NCBI RefSeq assembly: GCF_031179145.1
Contig: NZ_JAPSIB010000001.1
Span: 280,853 to 344,852, forward strand
DNA: 64,000 bases
Direction of reading: 5' to 3'
Source of the DNA: Brevibacterium sp.
GTDB taxonomy: Bacteria; Actinomycetota; Actinomycetes; Actinomycetales; Brevibacteriaceae
Below the pieces are notes generated by a model, which was not told where the DNA came from, ran no database searches, and saw nothing but the letters and a program-made list of their open reading frames with translations. Positions 1-7,812 of this stretch are shown here, piece after piece. The stretch's first letter is position 1; each line of letters begins with the position of its first letter. Made by a program: the position numbers and the translations under genes.

Positions 1-1
1 G

Positions 2-1000
2 TCGGTCGTCACCCTGACGCAGAAGATCAACGCCGGGCAGATGGAATCGGGGATCGCTGCGGGCGTGGACTCGGCGTCCGACGCTCCGATCGTCGTCGGG
101 GATTCGATGCGGGAGATCCTGCTCGAGCTCAGCCGCGCCAAGACGCTGCCGCAGCGGGCGAAGATCGCCTCCCAGATCCGTCCTTCCTACCTGACCCCGC
201 AGGCACCCTCGACGGGGGAGCCGCGGACCGGTCTGAGCATGGGCGAGCACCAGGCGATCACGACGGCGGCCTGGCAGATCACGCGGGAGGCGCAGGACGA
301 ACTCGCCCTGGCCTCGCACCGCAACCTCGCCCGAGCCTGGGATGAGGGGTTCTTCGACGATCTGTCCACCCCGTACCTCGGAGTCACCCGGGACACGAAC
401 CTGCGCGCGGATGCGACCCTGGACTCCCTGGCGAGGCTCGACCCGGTCTTCGGCCGGAAGCTGGAGACACCTGCGACGATGACCGCCGGGAACTCGACCC
501 CACTCACCGACGGCGCCTCGACGGTGCTGCTCGGCAGTGAGGAATGGGCCGCCGAACGCGGCTTCACTCCACTGGCGAGGATCATCGACGCCGAGGCGGC
601 CGCCGTCGATTTCGTCGACGGCGCCGAGGGCCTCCTGATGGCACCCGCCTACGCGGTGCCGCGTCTGCTCGCCCGCAATGGGCTGACCTTCGCCGACTTC
701 GATGTGTTCGAGATCCATGAGGCCTTCGCCTCGACCGTCCTGTGCCACCTCGCGGCATGGGAGTCCGAGGAGTTCTGCCGCGAGAAACTCGGACTCGACG
801 CACCCCTGGGCTCCATCGACCGGGCGAAGCTCAACCCGCTGGGCTCGAGCCTCGCCGCCGGCCATCCCTTCGCGGCCACCGGCGGTCGGATCATCGCGAC
901 CACCGCCAAATACCTCAGACTCACCGGACAGAAGCGGTCTCTCGTCTCGATCTGCGCCGCCGGCGGCCAGGGACTGACCGCGATCGTGGAGGCAGCATGA
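2..1000 (+). CDS. Thiolase (acetyl-CoA acyltransferase), 5' end outside window
   Basis: The frame is open from the first bases, so the N-terminus lies upstream of the window; 332 residues are visible. The C-terminal thiolase signatures are present: the HEAF motif, the NPLGSSLAAGHP block carrying the catalytic His, and the CAAGGQG motif with the catalytic Cys near the C-terminus. Thiolases cleave 3-ketoacyl-CoA or condense two acyl-CoAs. Its stop overlaps the ATG of the next gene (ATGA), which shows an operon with a 3-oxoacyl reductase and a MaoC dehydratase. The same trio occurs in mycobacteria as fadA2-fabG4-htdX, so a role in fatty-acid beta-oxidation or chain remodelling is likely. The direction of the reaction in vivo cannot be read from sequence. 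Confidence 0.93.
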   Translation, partial: SVVTLTQKINAGQMESGIAAGVDSASDAPIVVGDSMREILLELSRAKTLPQRAKIASQIRPSYLTPQAPSTGEPRTGLSMGEHQAITTAAWQITREAQDELALASHRNLARAWDEGFFDDLSTPYLGVTRDTNLRADATLDSLARLDPVFGRKLETPATMTAGNSTPLTDGASTVLLGSEEWAAERGFTPLARIIDAEAAAVDFVDGAEGLLMAPAYAVPRLLARNGLTFADFDVFEIHEAFASTVLCHLAAWESEEFCREKLGLDAPLGSIDRAKLNPLGSSLAAGHPFAATGGRIIATTAKYLRLTGQKRSLVSICAAGGQGLTAIVEAA

Positions 1001-2349
1001 AAGACACCTATCTCGACCTCGTCAACGGGCCCCTCAAGCAGATCGCCAAGACGCTGGGGCTGCCGCAGCCGGTGAAGCTGCAGCGATTCGGCCAGACTCC
1101 GGCGCAGTATCTGTCCGCCCCCGTCCTCGTCCTCGGCACCAGCCCCGGAGCGCAGCGGATCGCTGACCGGCTGCTGGAGAACGACTTCGAGGTCCGCCGC
1201 CACCCCGGCTCAGGGGAATCCCTGCGCGCTGTCATCGCCGTCTTCGACGATGCCCGGGAGCCCGACGACCTGTCGCAGACTGCGCTGGAGCTCGGAGCCT
1301 CACTGCGGTCCCTGCTGCCCTGCGCCCGGGTCATCAGTGTCAGTCAGGCGCTGCGACCCGAGGGCCAGGACCCCGAGGAGGCGGCGACGGCCCAGGCCGT
1401 GACCGGGCTGACCCGCTCCCTGGCCCACGAGATGCGGGCCGGTTCGACGGCGAACGGACTCCTCCTCGACGGAGTCGACGTCGACGCCGCCTCGGCGACC
1501 GCCGCTCTGTGGTTCCTGCTCTCGGCCAAGTCCGCCTACGTCTCCGGGCAGCTGCTCACCGTCTCGAGCACCGCCGGTGAGGAGATCCGGGCGGCCGAGT
1601 TCGTCGCCACCGGCGACGCCGGACCGCTGGCGGGCCGCACCGCGATCGTCACCGGGGCGGCCCGGGGGATCGGGGCGGCGATCGCCCGCACCCTCGCCCG
1701 CGACGGCGCCCAGATCGTCGGAGTCGACATGCCCCAGGCCGGTCAGGCCCTGGCCGCGGTGATGAATGAGGTGGGTGGACGCACCCTGCAGCTCGACATC
1801 ACCTCGGACACAGCGGCCGAGCGCCTCGCCGCAGCTGTCGACAACCAGGTCGACATCCTCATCCACAACGCCGGAATCACCAGGGACAAGCTGCTGGCCA
1901 ACATGGACGCCTCCCGCTGGGACTCCGTCCTCGCCGTCAACCTGCAGTCCCAGGCCCGGATCAACGCTCGCCTCGGAGAGGCGAACCTGTTCGCGAGCGG
2001 CTCCCAGGTGGTGTCGCTGGCCTCGACGTCGGGGATCGCGGGCAATCGCGGGCAGACGAACTATGCGGCTTCGAAGGCCGGGGTCATCGGACTCACGGCC
2101 GCCTCGGCGCAGGCGTTCGGGCAGCGTTCGGGCAGCATCAACGCCGTCGCCCCCGGATTCATCGAAACCGACATGACGGCGAAGATGCCCGCGCTGACCC
2201 GTCAGGTCGCACGCCGGCTCTCCAGCCTCCAGCAGGGTGGCCTGCCGGTCGACGTCGCGGAGGCGATCGCCTTCCTCGCCTCCGCCTCGGCGCGGGGGAT
2301 CAACGGGCAGACCCTGCGGGTCTGCGGACAGAACATGGTGGGTGCCTGA
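997..2349 (+). CDS. fabG: 3-oxoacyl-(acyl-carrier-protein/CoA) reductase, FabG4 type
   Basis: This 450-residue protein is longer than ordinary FabG (about 250). An N-terminal extension of about 205 residues precedes a complete SDR domain. That domain has the Rossmann motif TGAARGIG, the NAG motif, and the catalytic Ser and YAASK tetrad in NYAASKAG. The high-molecular-weight architecture matches mycobacterial FabG4, which reduces 3-oxoacyl thioesters with NAD(H). The start ATG overlaps the thiolase stop and the stop overlaps the next start (TGATG), so translation is coupled. The substrate, ACP or CoA thioester, is inferred from family and neighbours. Confidence 0.92.
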   Translation: MKDTYLDLVNGPLKQIAKTLGLPQPVKLQRFGQTPAQYLSAPVLVLGTSPGAQRIADRLLENDFEVRRHPGSGESLRAVIAVFDDAREPDDLSQTALELGASLRSLLPCARVISVSQALRPEGQDPEEAATAQAVTGLTRSLAHEMRAGSTANGLLLDGVDVDAASATAALWFLLSAKSAYVSGQLLTVSSTAGEEIRAAEFVATGDAGPLAGRTAIVTGAARGIGAAIARTLARDGAQIVGVDMPQAGQALAAVMNEVGGRTLQLDITSDTAAERLAAAVDNQVDILIHNAGITRDKLLANMDASRWDSVLAVNLQSQARINARLGEANLFASGSQVVSLASTSGIAGNRGQTNYAASKAGVIGLTAASAQAFGQRSGSINAVAPGFIETDMTAKMPALTRQVARRLSSLQQGGLPVDVAEAIAFLASASARGINGQTLRVCGQNMVGA

Positions 2350-3203
2350 TGAAGATGCTGCCGCTCTACGCGAAGGCGGTGCTCAAGGCCCTGCCGCTGG
2401 GCGCCGCGAAGACCGGTCCGCTGCCCGGACGCACGATCATGCGCAGCGTGCCGATCGAGGCCGCCGCCTATGCCGGGTTCACATCCGTCGTCGGGGCGGG
2501 CCTGGGCAACGTCGTCCATCCGGGCTATCTCCATGTGCTGGCCTTCCCGCTGAGCATGCAGCTGCTCAGCGATCCCGACGTCCCGCTGCCGATGATGGGC
2601 ATGGTCCACATCCGCAACCGGATCGACGTCCATCGGCCCGTGAAAGTCGGCGACGTCGTCGACCTGCATGTGCGCCTCGACGGCCCCTTCGAGCACAAGT
2701 CGGGGACGACGATCGACGTGCTGGTCGAGGGACAGGTCGACGGGGCCGTGGCAATGGTCGAGACCACGACGTACCTGGCCAAGGGGCGCTCACTGCCCCA
2801 GGCGAAGCCCGCGTCCGAGGCCGAGCGCGAGGAGTTCATCGCGCCCCACCCCACGGCACTGTGGCGGCTCGATCCGATCATCGGCACCCGCTACGCCCGC
2901 GCCTCGGGCGACTACAACCCGATCCACCTCAGCGGACTCGCCGCCCGGGGATTCGGGTTCCCCCGAGTCATCGCCCACGGGATGTACTGCGCCTCCCGGT
3001 CCCTGGCCGCCGTCGACGTCCGGCTGCCGGACTACCGCTGGGACGTCACCTTCGCCAAACCTGTGCTCCTGCCCTCGACGGTCGGATTCGCGATCACCGA
3101 GGGCCGGCGACACGAGGCGGCGAAGTTCGCCGTCTTCGACCTGAAGAAGGGCAGGCCACACGTGCTCTCGGAGGTCTCAGAACTGAGCGCTCGGCGCGAT
3201 TAG
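2349..3203 (+). CDS. MaoC-family (R)-hydroxyacyl dehydratase, HtdX-like
   Basis: A 284-residue protein with an N-terminal hot-dog half and a C-terminal MaoC hydratase half. The C-terminal half carries the signature ASGDYNPIH followed by IAHGMY, which holds the catalytic Asp and His of (R)-specific enoyl hydratases. It would interconvert 3-hydroxyacyl and trans-2-enoyl thioesters, the step between the reductase and an enoyl reductase. It is the last gene of the trio and starts on the stop codon of fabG. Mycobacterial homologue HtdX sits in the same gene order (family knowledge). Confidence 0.9.
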   Translation: MKMLPLYAKAVLKALPLGAAKTGPLPGRTIMRSVPIEAAAYAGFTSVVGAGLGNVVHPGYLHVLAFPLSMQLLSDPDVPLPMMGMVHIRNRIDVHRPVKVGDVVDLHVRLDGPFEHKSGTTIDVLVEGQVDGAVAMVETTTYLAKGRSLPQAKPASEAEREEFIAPHPTALWRLDPIIGTRYARASGDYNPIHLSGLAARGFGFPRVIAHGMYCASRSLAAVDVRLPDYRWDVTFAKPVLLPSTVGFAITEGRRHEAAKFAVFDLKKGRPHVLSEVSELSARRD

Positions 3204-3233
3204 TGGAGTGCGTCACAATCGACCGATTCGATT

Positions 3234-3261
3234 TTGCGCCGCCGGAAACCGCGTGTAAAGT
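3234..3261 (+). promoter_or_regulatory. Promoter of tRNA-Leu
   Basis: A -35-like TTGCGC (3234-3239) and a -10 TAAAGT (3256-3261) are separated by 16 bases. The tRNA begins 15 bases downstream. The region is less GC-rich than its surroundings. Confidence 0.6.
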
Positions 3262-3275
3262 AATACCTGTTGCCA

Positions 3276-3363
3276 GCGCGGGTGGCGGAATTGGTAGACG
3301 CGCTAGCTTGAGGTGCTAGTGCCCAACTTATCGGGCGTGGGGGTTCAAGTCCCCCTCTGCGCA
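3276..3363 (+). tRNA. tRNA-Leu (anticodon GAG)
   Basis: An 88-base class II tRNA. The acceptor stem GCGCGGG pairs with TCTGCGC with two G-U pairs, followed by discriminator A at 3363. The anticodon loop TTGAGGT puts GAG at 3310-3312, reading CUC/CUU leucine codons. A long variable arm and a perfect 5-bp T-stem around TTCAAGT are present. The CCA end is not encoded. Confidence 0.96.
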
Positions 3364-3369
3364 CAACGT

Positions 3370-3401
3370 CAAGGCCTCCGGATTTCGATCCGGGGGCCTT
3401 G
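3370..3401 (+). terminator. Terminator hairpin after tRNA-Leu
   Basis: A 14-bp stem (CAAGGCCTCCGGAT with its complement, one T-G pair) closes on a TTCG tetraloop, seven bases after the tRNA. There is no long T-run, as is common in actinobacteria. Confidence 0.8.
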
Positions 3402-3444
3402 AGTTCATTCACCGGCGGATCGGCCGGATCCGGAGCTGCGGCGA

Positions 3445-3450
3445 TAGGCT
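3445..3450 (+). promoter_or_regulatory. -10 element of the M20 peptidase gene
   Basis: TAGGCT fits TANNNT. A transcript starting about 7 bases on would have a leader of some 35 bases carrying the GGAGAT ribosome site at 3482. Confidence 0.45.
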
Positions 3451-3491
3451 GGATGCGTTCGCACCGTCACAGCCACCGATCGGAGATCCAC

Positions 3492-4799
3492 GTGTACGAT
3501 TTCAGCGCCGCCGAGGCCGAAGTCACCTCCCTGTGCCAGCAGCTCATCCGCATCGACACCCAGAACTGGGGCGGCAACCGCGCCAACCCCGAACGTCCTG
3601 CCGCGGATCTCATCGCCGGATGGTTCGACGAGGTGGGGCTGACGTCGTCGATCGTCGAGTCCGAGCCCGGCCGCGCCTCCCTCGTCGCCCGCATCCCCGG
3701 AACCGACCCGGACGCCGGGGCCCTCGTCGTCCACGGGCACACCGATGTCGTGCCCGCTGCCGCCGAGGACTGGAGCGTCGACCCGTTCGCCGGTGAGATC
3801 AGGGACGGAATGCTCTGGGGCCGGGGAGCGGTGGACATGAAGGACATGGATGCGATGATCATCGCCGCCGTCCGCGACATGCTCCGGTCGGGGCACCGCC
3901 CCCGCCGCGACCTCATCATCGCGTTCTTCGCCGATGAGGAGGCCGGAGGCGCGTACGGCGCCGGGTACATGGTGAAGAACCATCCCGAGCTCTTCGCCGG
4001 CGCCACCGAGGCGGTCTCCGAGGTCGGCGGCTACTCCGTCGACATCCGCGGGCAGCGGGTCTACCTCGTCCAGACCGCGGAGAAGGGCCTCGCCTGGCTC
4101 AACCTCCTCGCCCGCGGCACCGCCGGCCACGGGTCCCAGCGCAACGACGACAATCCCGTGACCCTGCTGGCGGCGGCCATTGCGAGGATCGGCTCCCACC
4201 CGTGGCCGCAGGAGATCCCGATCGCCACCCGGCAGCTGCTCGAGGGGGTGTCCGAGATCACCGGCATCGAATTCCGGTCCGAGACGATCCCGCAGCTGCT
4301 CGCCGAACTCGGCTCGGTCGAGAAATTCGTCGCCCCCACCCTCCAGAACACCTCGAATCCGACGCTCCTCGAAGCCGGATACAAGCACAATGTGATCCCG
4401 GGCACCGCCTCGGCGTACATCGACTGCCGCACGCTGCCGGGACAGCACGAGGACGTGATGCTCCAGATCAAGGAACTGGCGGGACCCGGGATCGACATCG
4501 ACGTCGCCACCGAGGGCATCGCCCTCGAAGCCCCCTTCGACACTCCGCTGGTGGCGCAGATGAAGGCGAGCCTGCTCGCCGAGGATCCGGGTGCCAGAGT
4601 GCTCCCGTACACGCTCTCGGGCGGCACCGACAACAAGTCGCTGGCGGAGCTGGGGATCACCGGCTACGGATTCGCGCCCCTCCAGCTGACCGGCGATCTC
4701 GACTTCCCGGCCATGTTCCACGGCGTCGACGAACGGGTGCCCGTGTCCGCGCTCAAGTTCGGCGCTCGGGTCCTCGGGAACTTCCTGCTCAAGGCCTGA
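3492..4799 (+). CDS. M20 family metallopeptidase (ArgE/DapE/CPG2-like)
   Basis: A 435-residue dizinc hydrolase that removes terminal amino acids or acyl groups from small peptides or acyl-amino acids. Metal and catalytic residues are visible: HGHTD (His83 and Asp85), GRGAVD (Asp115), ADEE (base Glu149, ligand Glu150), and the dimerisation-domain His in GHGS. I chose the GTG at 3492 because GGAGAT lies 8 bases upstream; an upstream ATG at 3399 falls inside the tRNA terminator. The last codons plus stop are duplicated just downstream (see 4788-4824). Substrate is not predictable. Confidence 0.9.
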   Translation: MYDFSAAEAEVTSLCQQLIRIDTQNWGGNRANPERPAADLIAGWFDEVGLTSSIVESEPGRASLVARIPGTDPDAGALVVHGHTDVVPAAAEDWSVDPFAGEIRDGMLWGRGAVDMKDMDAMIIAAVRDMLRSGHRPRRDLIIAFFADEEAGGAYGAGYMVKNHPELFAGATEAVSEVGGYSVDIRGQRVYLVQTAEKGLAWLNLLARGTAGHGSQRNDDNPVTLLAAAIARIGSHPWPQEIPIATRQLLEGVSEITGIEFRSETIPQLLAELGSVEKFVAPTLQNTSNPTLLEAGYKHNVIPGTASAYIDCRTLPGQHEDVMLQIKELAGPGIDIDVATEGIALEAPFDTPLVAQMKASLLAEDPGARVLPYTLSGGTDNKSLAELGITGYGFAPLQLTGDLDFPAMFHGVDERVPVSALKFGARVLGNFLLKA

Positions 4800-4824
4800 G
4801 CGGGTCGCCTCAAGGCCTGAGCGG
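4788..4824. repeat. Tandem duplication of a gene 3' end (16-bp unit, 21-bp period)
   Basis: CTCAAGGCCTGAGCGG occurs at 4788-4803 and again at 4809-4824. The first copy holds the TGA of the M20 peptidase. The second copy, read on the other strand, supplies the last codons and TGA of the convergent transporter gene. The period is a multiple of three, so readthrough would meet a second in-frame stop. Confidence 0.85.
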
Positions 4825-5805
4825 ACCGCCCGCGCTCGGGCTGCGGCCACTTCCGCCTCCCGGGATCAGGGTGAGTCCGATCCCGACCAGCACGAGCGCC
4901 GCGCCGGCAGCCGTGGTGCCGCTGACCAGGGATGAGGACATCGGCAACCAGACGTCGAGCGCGAGCGCCCCGGCGAGGTTGCCGAAGAGTGAGAACAGGC
5001 TCAGCCGGAGCACGCCGAGGCGTCTGACAGTGCGCGCCGTGAGCGCGATGAACACGACGCCCAAGGTGCCGCCGAGCAGAGTCCACCACTGACCGACAGC
5101 GGTGGGGAAGCCGTCCCAGGTGACTCCTGCGGCCAGCAGGGCACCGGTGATCGCGATTGGCAGGATGAGGCCGGAGACGAAGTTCACGGTCGTCGCCACC
5201 ACCGCCGAACCCGTGGCCAGCCGGATGCGGTCGTTGAACGCCTGCTGCACTGCCGTCAGCATTCCGGAGACGAAGGGCAGGAGAGGGGCCCAGAGCGGAA
5301 CCCCGAGGTCGAGTCGCTCCCCGGAGCTGAGGACGAGGGCTGCGATGACGACGAGGACGCCGAGGATCCGGAAGGCGCTCGGCCGTTGCCTGCCGCCCGG
5401 CGGCAGGCGGGTCGCATCGACGCCCATCCCGCCCACAACCTGTCCGGAGACGAACGCCATCGTGAACATCGCCACTCCCATCAGCGGCACGGTCGTGGCC
5501 TGGGCGATGACGACCAGGGCTCCACTCAGGCCGCCGAGCAGCATCCACCACGGCAGGACCCGACCGCGCACGAGCCGGATGAGGAGCATGGTCGCGGTGC
5601 GCGAGCGCGGGGAGCAGATGAGCACGGCGACCAGGAGCAGCAGGCCGGTGGCGAAGGAGACCAGGGCGGCATAGACCGCGTGGCCGAGCACGAGGCCGAG
5701 GACGCCGTTGGCGCGCCCCTGCAGGGACATGGAGGCGCCGGCGACGATGGTGACGAGTCCCGCCGACAGGAGCGGCAGCGGGCTCGGCGTCGATCGGGTG
5801 ATCAC
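4810..5805 (-). CDS. DMT superfamily transporter, YdcZ (DUF606) type, duplicated
   Basis: A 331-residue, strongly hydrophobic protein with about ten membrane segments. It is arranged as two YdcZ-like halves; each half has a GxxxxxQ/N motif in its first helix (for example SLQGRANG near residue 30 and TAVQQAFN near residue 190). YdcZ proteins are small drug/metabolite-type exporters that usually occur as single domains or pairs; the fused form acts in one chain. The start is a GTG at 5805 without a clear ribosome site. It converges on the M20 gene with only ten bases between stops. Substrate unknown. Confidence 0.82.
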   Translation of the reverse strand: MITRSTPSPLPLLSAGLVTIVAGASMSLQGRANGVLGLVLGHAVYAALVSFATGLLLLVAVLICSPRSRTATMLLIRLVRGRVLPWWMLLGGLSGALVVIAQATTVPLMGVAMFTMAFVSGQVVGGMGVDATRLPPGGRQRPSAFRILGVLVVIAALVLSSGERLDLGVPLWAPLLPFVSGMLTAVQQAFNDRIRLATGSAVVATTVNFVSGLILPIAITGALLAAGVTWDGFPTAVGQWWTLLGGTLGVVFIALTARTVRRLGVLRLSLFSLFGNLAGALALDVWLPMSSSLVSGTTAAGAALVLVGIGLTLIPGGGSGRSPSAGGPLRP

Positions 5806-5820
5806 GGGCGGGGACTCACC

Positions 5821-5902
5821 GGGCCGACGGTCACGGGCGCGGACTCGGGGTCACTGGGCCGACGGTCACGGGCGCGGACTCGGGGTCACTGGGCCGACGG
5901 TC
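5821..5902. repeat. 35-bp tandem repeat between two genes
   Basis: Two identical 35-base units (5821-5855 and 5856-5890, beginning GGGCCGACGGTCACGGGCGC) are followed by a third partial copy (5891-5902). A degenerate copy (5801-5820) overlaps the start codon of the transporter gene. The array has no spacer units, so it is not CRISPR. Confidence 0.88.
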
Positions 5903-5914
5903 AAGGGTGAGGGT

Positions 5915-6124
5915 TCAGGGCCGCTGGGACGTGGCCAGCGGCATGATCTTGCGGCGCAGCCACACGGTGCGGGTGCCACCGGCGGAGATGCGGGTGCGGG
6001 CGAGCTCCCACTTCCCGTACTCGGCCTGGTCGGTCAGCTCCTGCAGGCTCACGGAGCGAGGCACGTCCTTGGAGAACGAGACCTTGCGGAACTCGTAGGT
6101 CATGGTCGGCCGCTGTCGCTTCAT
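5915..6124 (-). CDS. DUF5703 family small protein
   Basis: A 69-residue basic protein of unknown function. It matches the actinobacterial DUF5703 pattern: YEFRKV near the start, then AEYGKWELAR and the C-terminal VWLRRKI. There is no signal peptide or membrane segment. The start at 6124 is supported by a -10 TATGGT six bases upstream, which predicts a leaderless mRNA; an internal ATG at 6103 is the alternative. It is divergent from the phosphoglycerate mutase-like gene. Confidence 0.8.
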   Translation of the reverse strand: MKRQRPTMTYEFRKVSFSKDVPRSVSLQELTDQAEYGKWELARTRISAGGTRTVWLRRKIMPLATSQRP

Positions 6125-6130
6125 AGGCCC

Positions 6131-6136
6131 ACCATA
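6131..6136 (-). promoter_or_regulatory. -10 element, leaderless start of DUF5703 gene
   Basis: TATGGT on the minus strand, six bases before the ATG at 6124. Confidence 0.5.
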
Positions 6137-6148
6137 AACGATGTCGGC

Positions 6149-6154
6149 TAGTCT
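6149..6154 (+). promoter_or_regulatory. -10 element, leaderless start of histidine phosphatase gene
   Basis: TAGTCT, seven bases before the ATG at 6162; no ribosome site is present. Confidence 0.55.
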
Positions 6155-6161
6155 TGGGCAT

Positions 6162-6866
6162 ATGCCCGTCATCGTCCTTCTGCGACACGGGATCTCGAGT
6201 GCGAATACGGCAGGGATCCTCGCCGGACACTCGCCAGGCGTGTCGCTGACCGAGCAAGGTGTGAGCGCTTTGGAGGACACGCTGCGGATGCTGCCGCAGC
6301 GCTCCTTCACCCGGCTGCTCCATTCCCCTCTGCTGCGCTGTGAGCAGACGGCCCGGATCGCGGCGCGGATGGCCGACTTCGACTCGATCGAGGCGAACCC
6401 CGACATCATCGAACTCGACTACGGAGACTGGACGGGGCGCAGCCTCGAGGAGCTGAGCACCCTGGACGAATGGCGTCTCGTCCTCGAGCGCGCCTCACAG
6501 GTGCGGTTCCCCGCGGGGGAGTCGATCGCCGAGGCGGCGGCGCGGTCGGTGGGTCTCGTCCACCGGGTGGTCGATGAGCTGCGCGGCGAGGAGAAGTCCA
6601 GATCCGAGTCGGGCGAGGGCGCGCCGCTGTGGGCGATGCTCATCAGCCATGGCGACATCATCAAGGCGATCGTCGCCGCTGCGCTCGGGATGCCCCTCGA
6701 TGACTTCCAGCGGTTGAGCGTGGCTCCCGGCTCGTTCACCGTCATCGACTTCGGCGGCCCCCACCCGGTGATGACGGCGATGTCCGTCACCGCCGCAGGC
6801 ATCGCCGTGGGCGGGGAGCCCGGCGGCGGAGGGCTGCAGACGCCGGAGGACACACCGCCGGGCTGA
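6162..6866 (+). CDS. Histidine phosphatase (phosphoglycerate mutase-like, MSMEG_4193 type)
   Basis: A 234-residue protein with the branch-1 histidine phosphatase motif LLRHGISSANTAG at the N-terminus; the RHG His is phosphorylated during catalysis. Further motifs are the second Arg in SPLLRCEQTA, a catalytic Glu in ELDYGDWTG and the second His in LISHGDII. Family members in this genomic position are annotated as phosphoglycerate mutase-like phosphatases; the physiological substrate is unknown. ATG 6162 was chosen because TAGTCT lies exactly seven bases upstream. It converges on uppP with two bases between stops. Confidence 0.9.
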   Translation: MPVIVLLRHGISSANTAGILAGHSPGVSLTEQGVSALEDTLRMLPQRSFTRLLHSPLLRCEQTARIAARMADFDSIEANPDIIELDYGDWTGRSLEELSTLDEWRLVLERASQVRFPAGESIAEAAARSVGLVHRVVDELRGEEKSRSESGEGAPLWAMLISHGDIIKAIVAAALGMPLDDFQRLSVAPGSFTVIDFGGPHPVMTAMSVTAAGIAVGGEPGGGGLQTPEDTPPG

Positions 6867-6868
6867 GA

Positions 6869-7702
6869 TCAGATCGCGCTGATGGCTCCGGTGCCCAGCA
6901 GGATGTAGAGGAGGATGCCGAGCGCCACGCGGTACCAGACGAAGATCGCGAACGACCGGGTCTTGACGTAGCCGAGGAACCAGTGGATGACGGCGAGGCC
7001 GAGCCCGAACGCGATGACGGTGGCCATGATCGTCGGCCCCCACCCGATGACCATGTCGGGGTTGCCGAGGCTCTTGAACAATCCGTAGAACCCCGCGCCG
7101 AGCACGGCCGGGATCGCGAGCAGGAATGAGTAGCGGGCCGCCTCGGGGCGGGAGAAGCCCATGAACCGTCCGGCCATGATCGTGCCGCCGGAGCGGGAGA
7201 CGCCGGGGATGACGGCGAGGGCCTGCGCGAGTCCGAACAGGATGCCCTGCCTCCAGGTCATGTCCTCGAGCGTGTACTGCCGTTTGCCGACCCAGTCGGC
7301 GAGGCCGATGAGGAGACCGAAGGCGATGAGCATCGTCGCGGTGATCCACAGGCTGCGCAGCGCCCCTTCGATGTAGTCCTCGAACAGGAGTCCGATGACG
7401 ACGATCGGGATCGATCCGATGATGATCAGCCAGCCGAGGCGGACCTCGGGATCGTGGCGGTCGTGCTTGCCGACGAGTGCCAGACACCACTTCCGCACGA
7501 TCGTGACGATGTCCTTCCAGAAGTACACGACGACGGCCAGTTCGGTGCCGATCTGGATGATGGCGGTGAAGAAGGCGCCGGGATCCTGTCCCGGAAGCAT
7601 CCACTCACCAACGATGCGCACGTGCGCCGACGATGAGATCGGCAGAAATTCCGTCAGTGCCTGAACGATTCCAAGCACGGCGGCGACCAGCCAGTCGTAC
7701 AT
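6869..7702 (-). CDS. uppP: Undecaprenyl-diphosphatase
   Basis: A 277-residue integral membrane protein with about eight helices. It dephosphorylates undecaprenyl pyrophosphate to recycle the lipid carrier of peptidoglycan synthesis. BacA/UppP signatures are intact: QALTEFLPISSSAH (Glu18, Ser24, His27) and PGVSRSGGT (catalytic Arg). The start has an AAGGAG ribosome site 6 bases upstream. The gene sits next to a histidine phosphatase in mycobacteria too. A second role in bacitracin tolerance is known for the family. Confidence 0.96.
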   Translation of the reverse strand: MYDWLVAAVLGIVQALTEFLPISSSAHVRIVGEWMLPGQDPGAFFTAIIQIGTELAVVVYFWKDIVTIVRKWCLALVGKHDRHDPEVRLGWLIIIGSIPIVVIGLLFEDYIEGALRSLWITATMLIAFGLLIGLADWVGKRQYTLEDMTWRQGILFGLAQALAVIPGVSRSGGTIMAGRFMGFSRPEAARYSFLLAIPAVLGAGFYGLFKSLGNPDMVIGWGPTIMATVIAFGLGLAVIHWFLGYVKTRSFAIFVWYRVALGILLYILLGTGAISAI

Positions 7703-7798
7703 GCGACTCCTTGGGTAGACGATCGAGAGAAGGGGAGGGGAGAGAAGATTCCTCAATCGGAGAAAAGGGAACAGATCCAAGGTAGTCGCCGAATCGGG

Positions 7799-7804
7799 TA
7801 ACCT
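7799..7804 (+). promoter_or_regulatory. -10 element, leaderless start of AKR-like gene
   Basis: TAACCT, eight bases before the ATG at 7813. Confidence 0.5.
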
Positions 7805-7812
7805 CAACAATC

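Noticed and set aside
3399-3491. Earlier ATG start for the M20 peptidase
   Set aside because: It lies in the tRNA terminator. The region 3399-3491 has no peptidase homology and a better GTG with ribosome site follows.
5801-5903. Could the 35-bp repeats be a CRISPR array?
   Set aside because: Units are directly adjacent with no spacers and no cas genes occur in the window.
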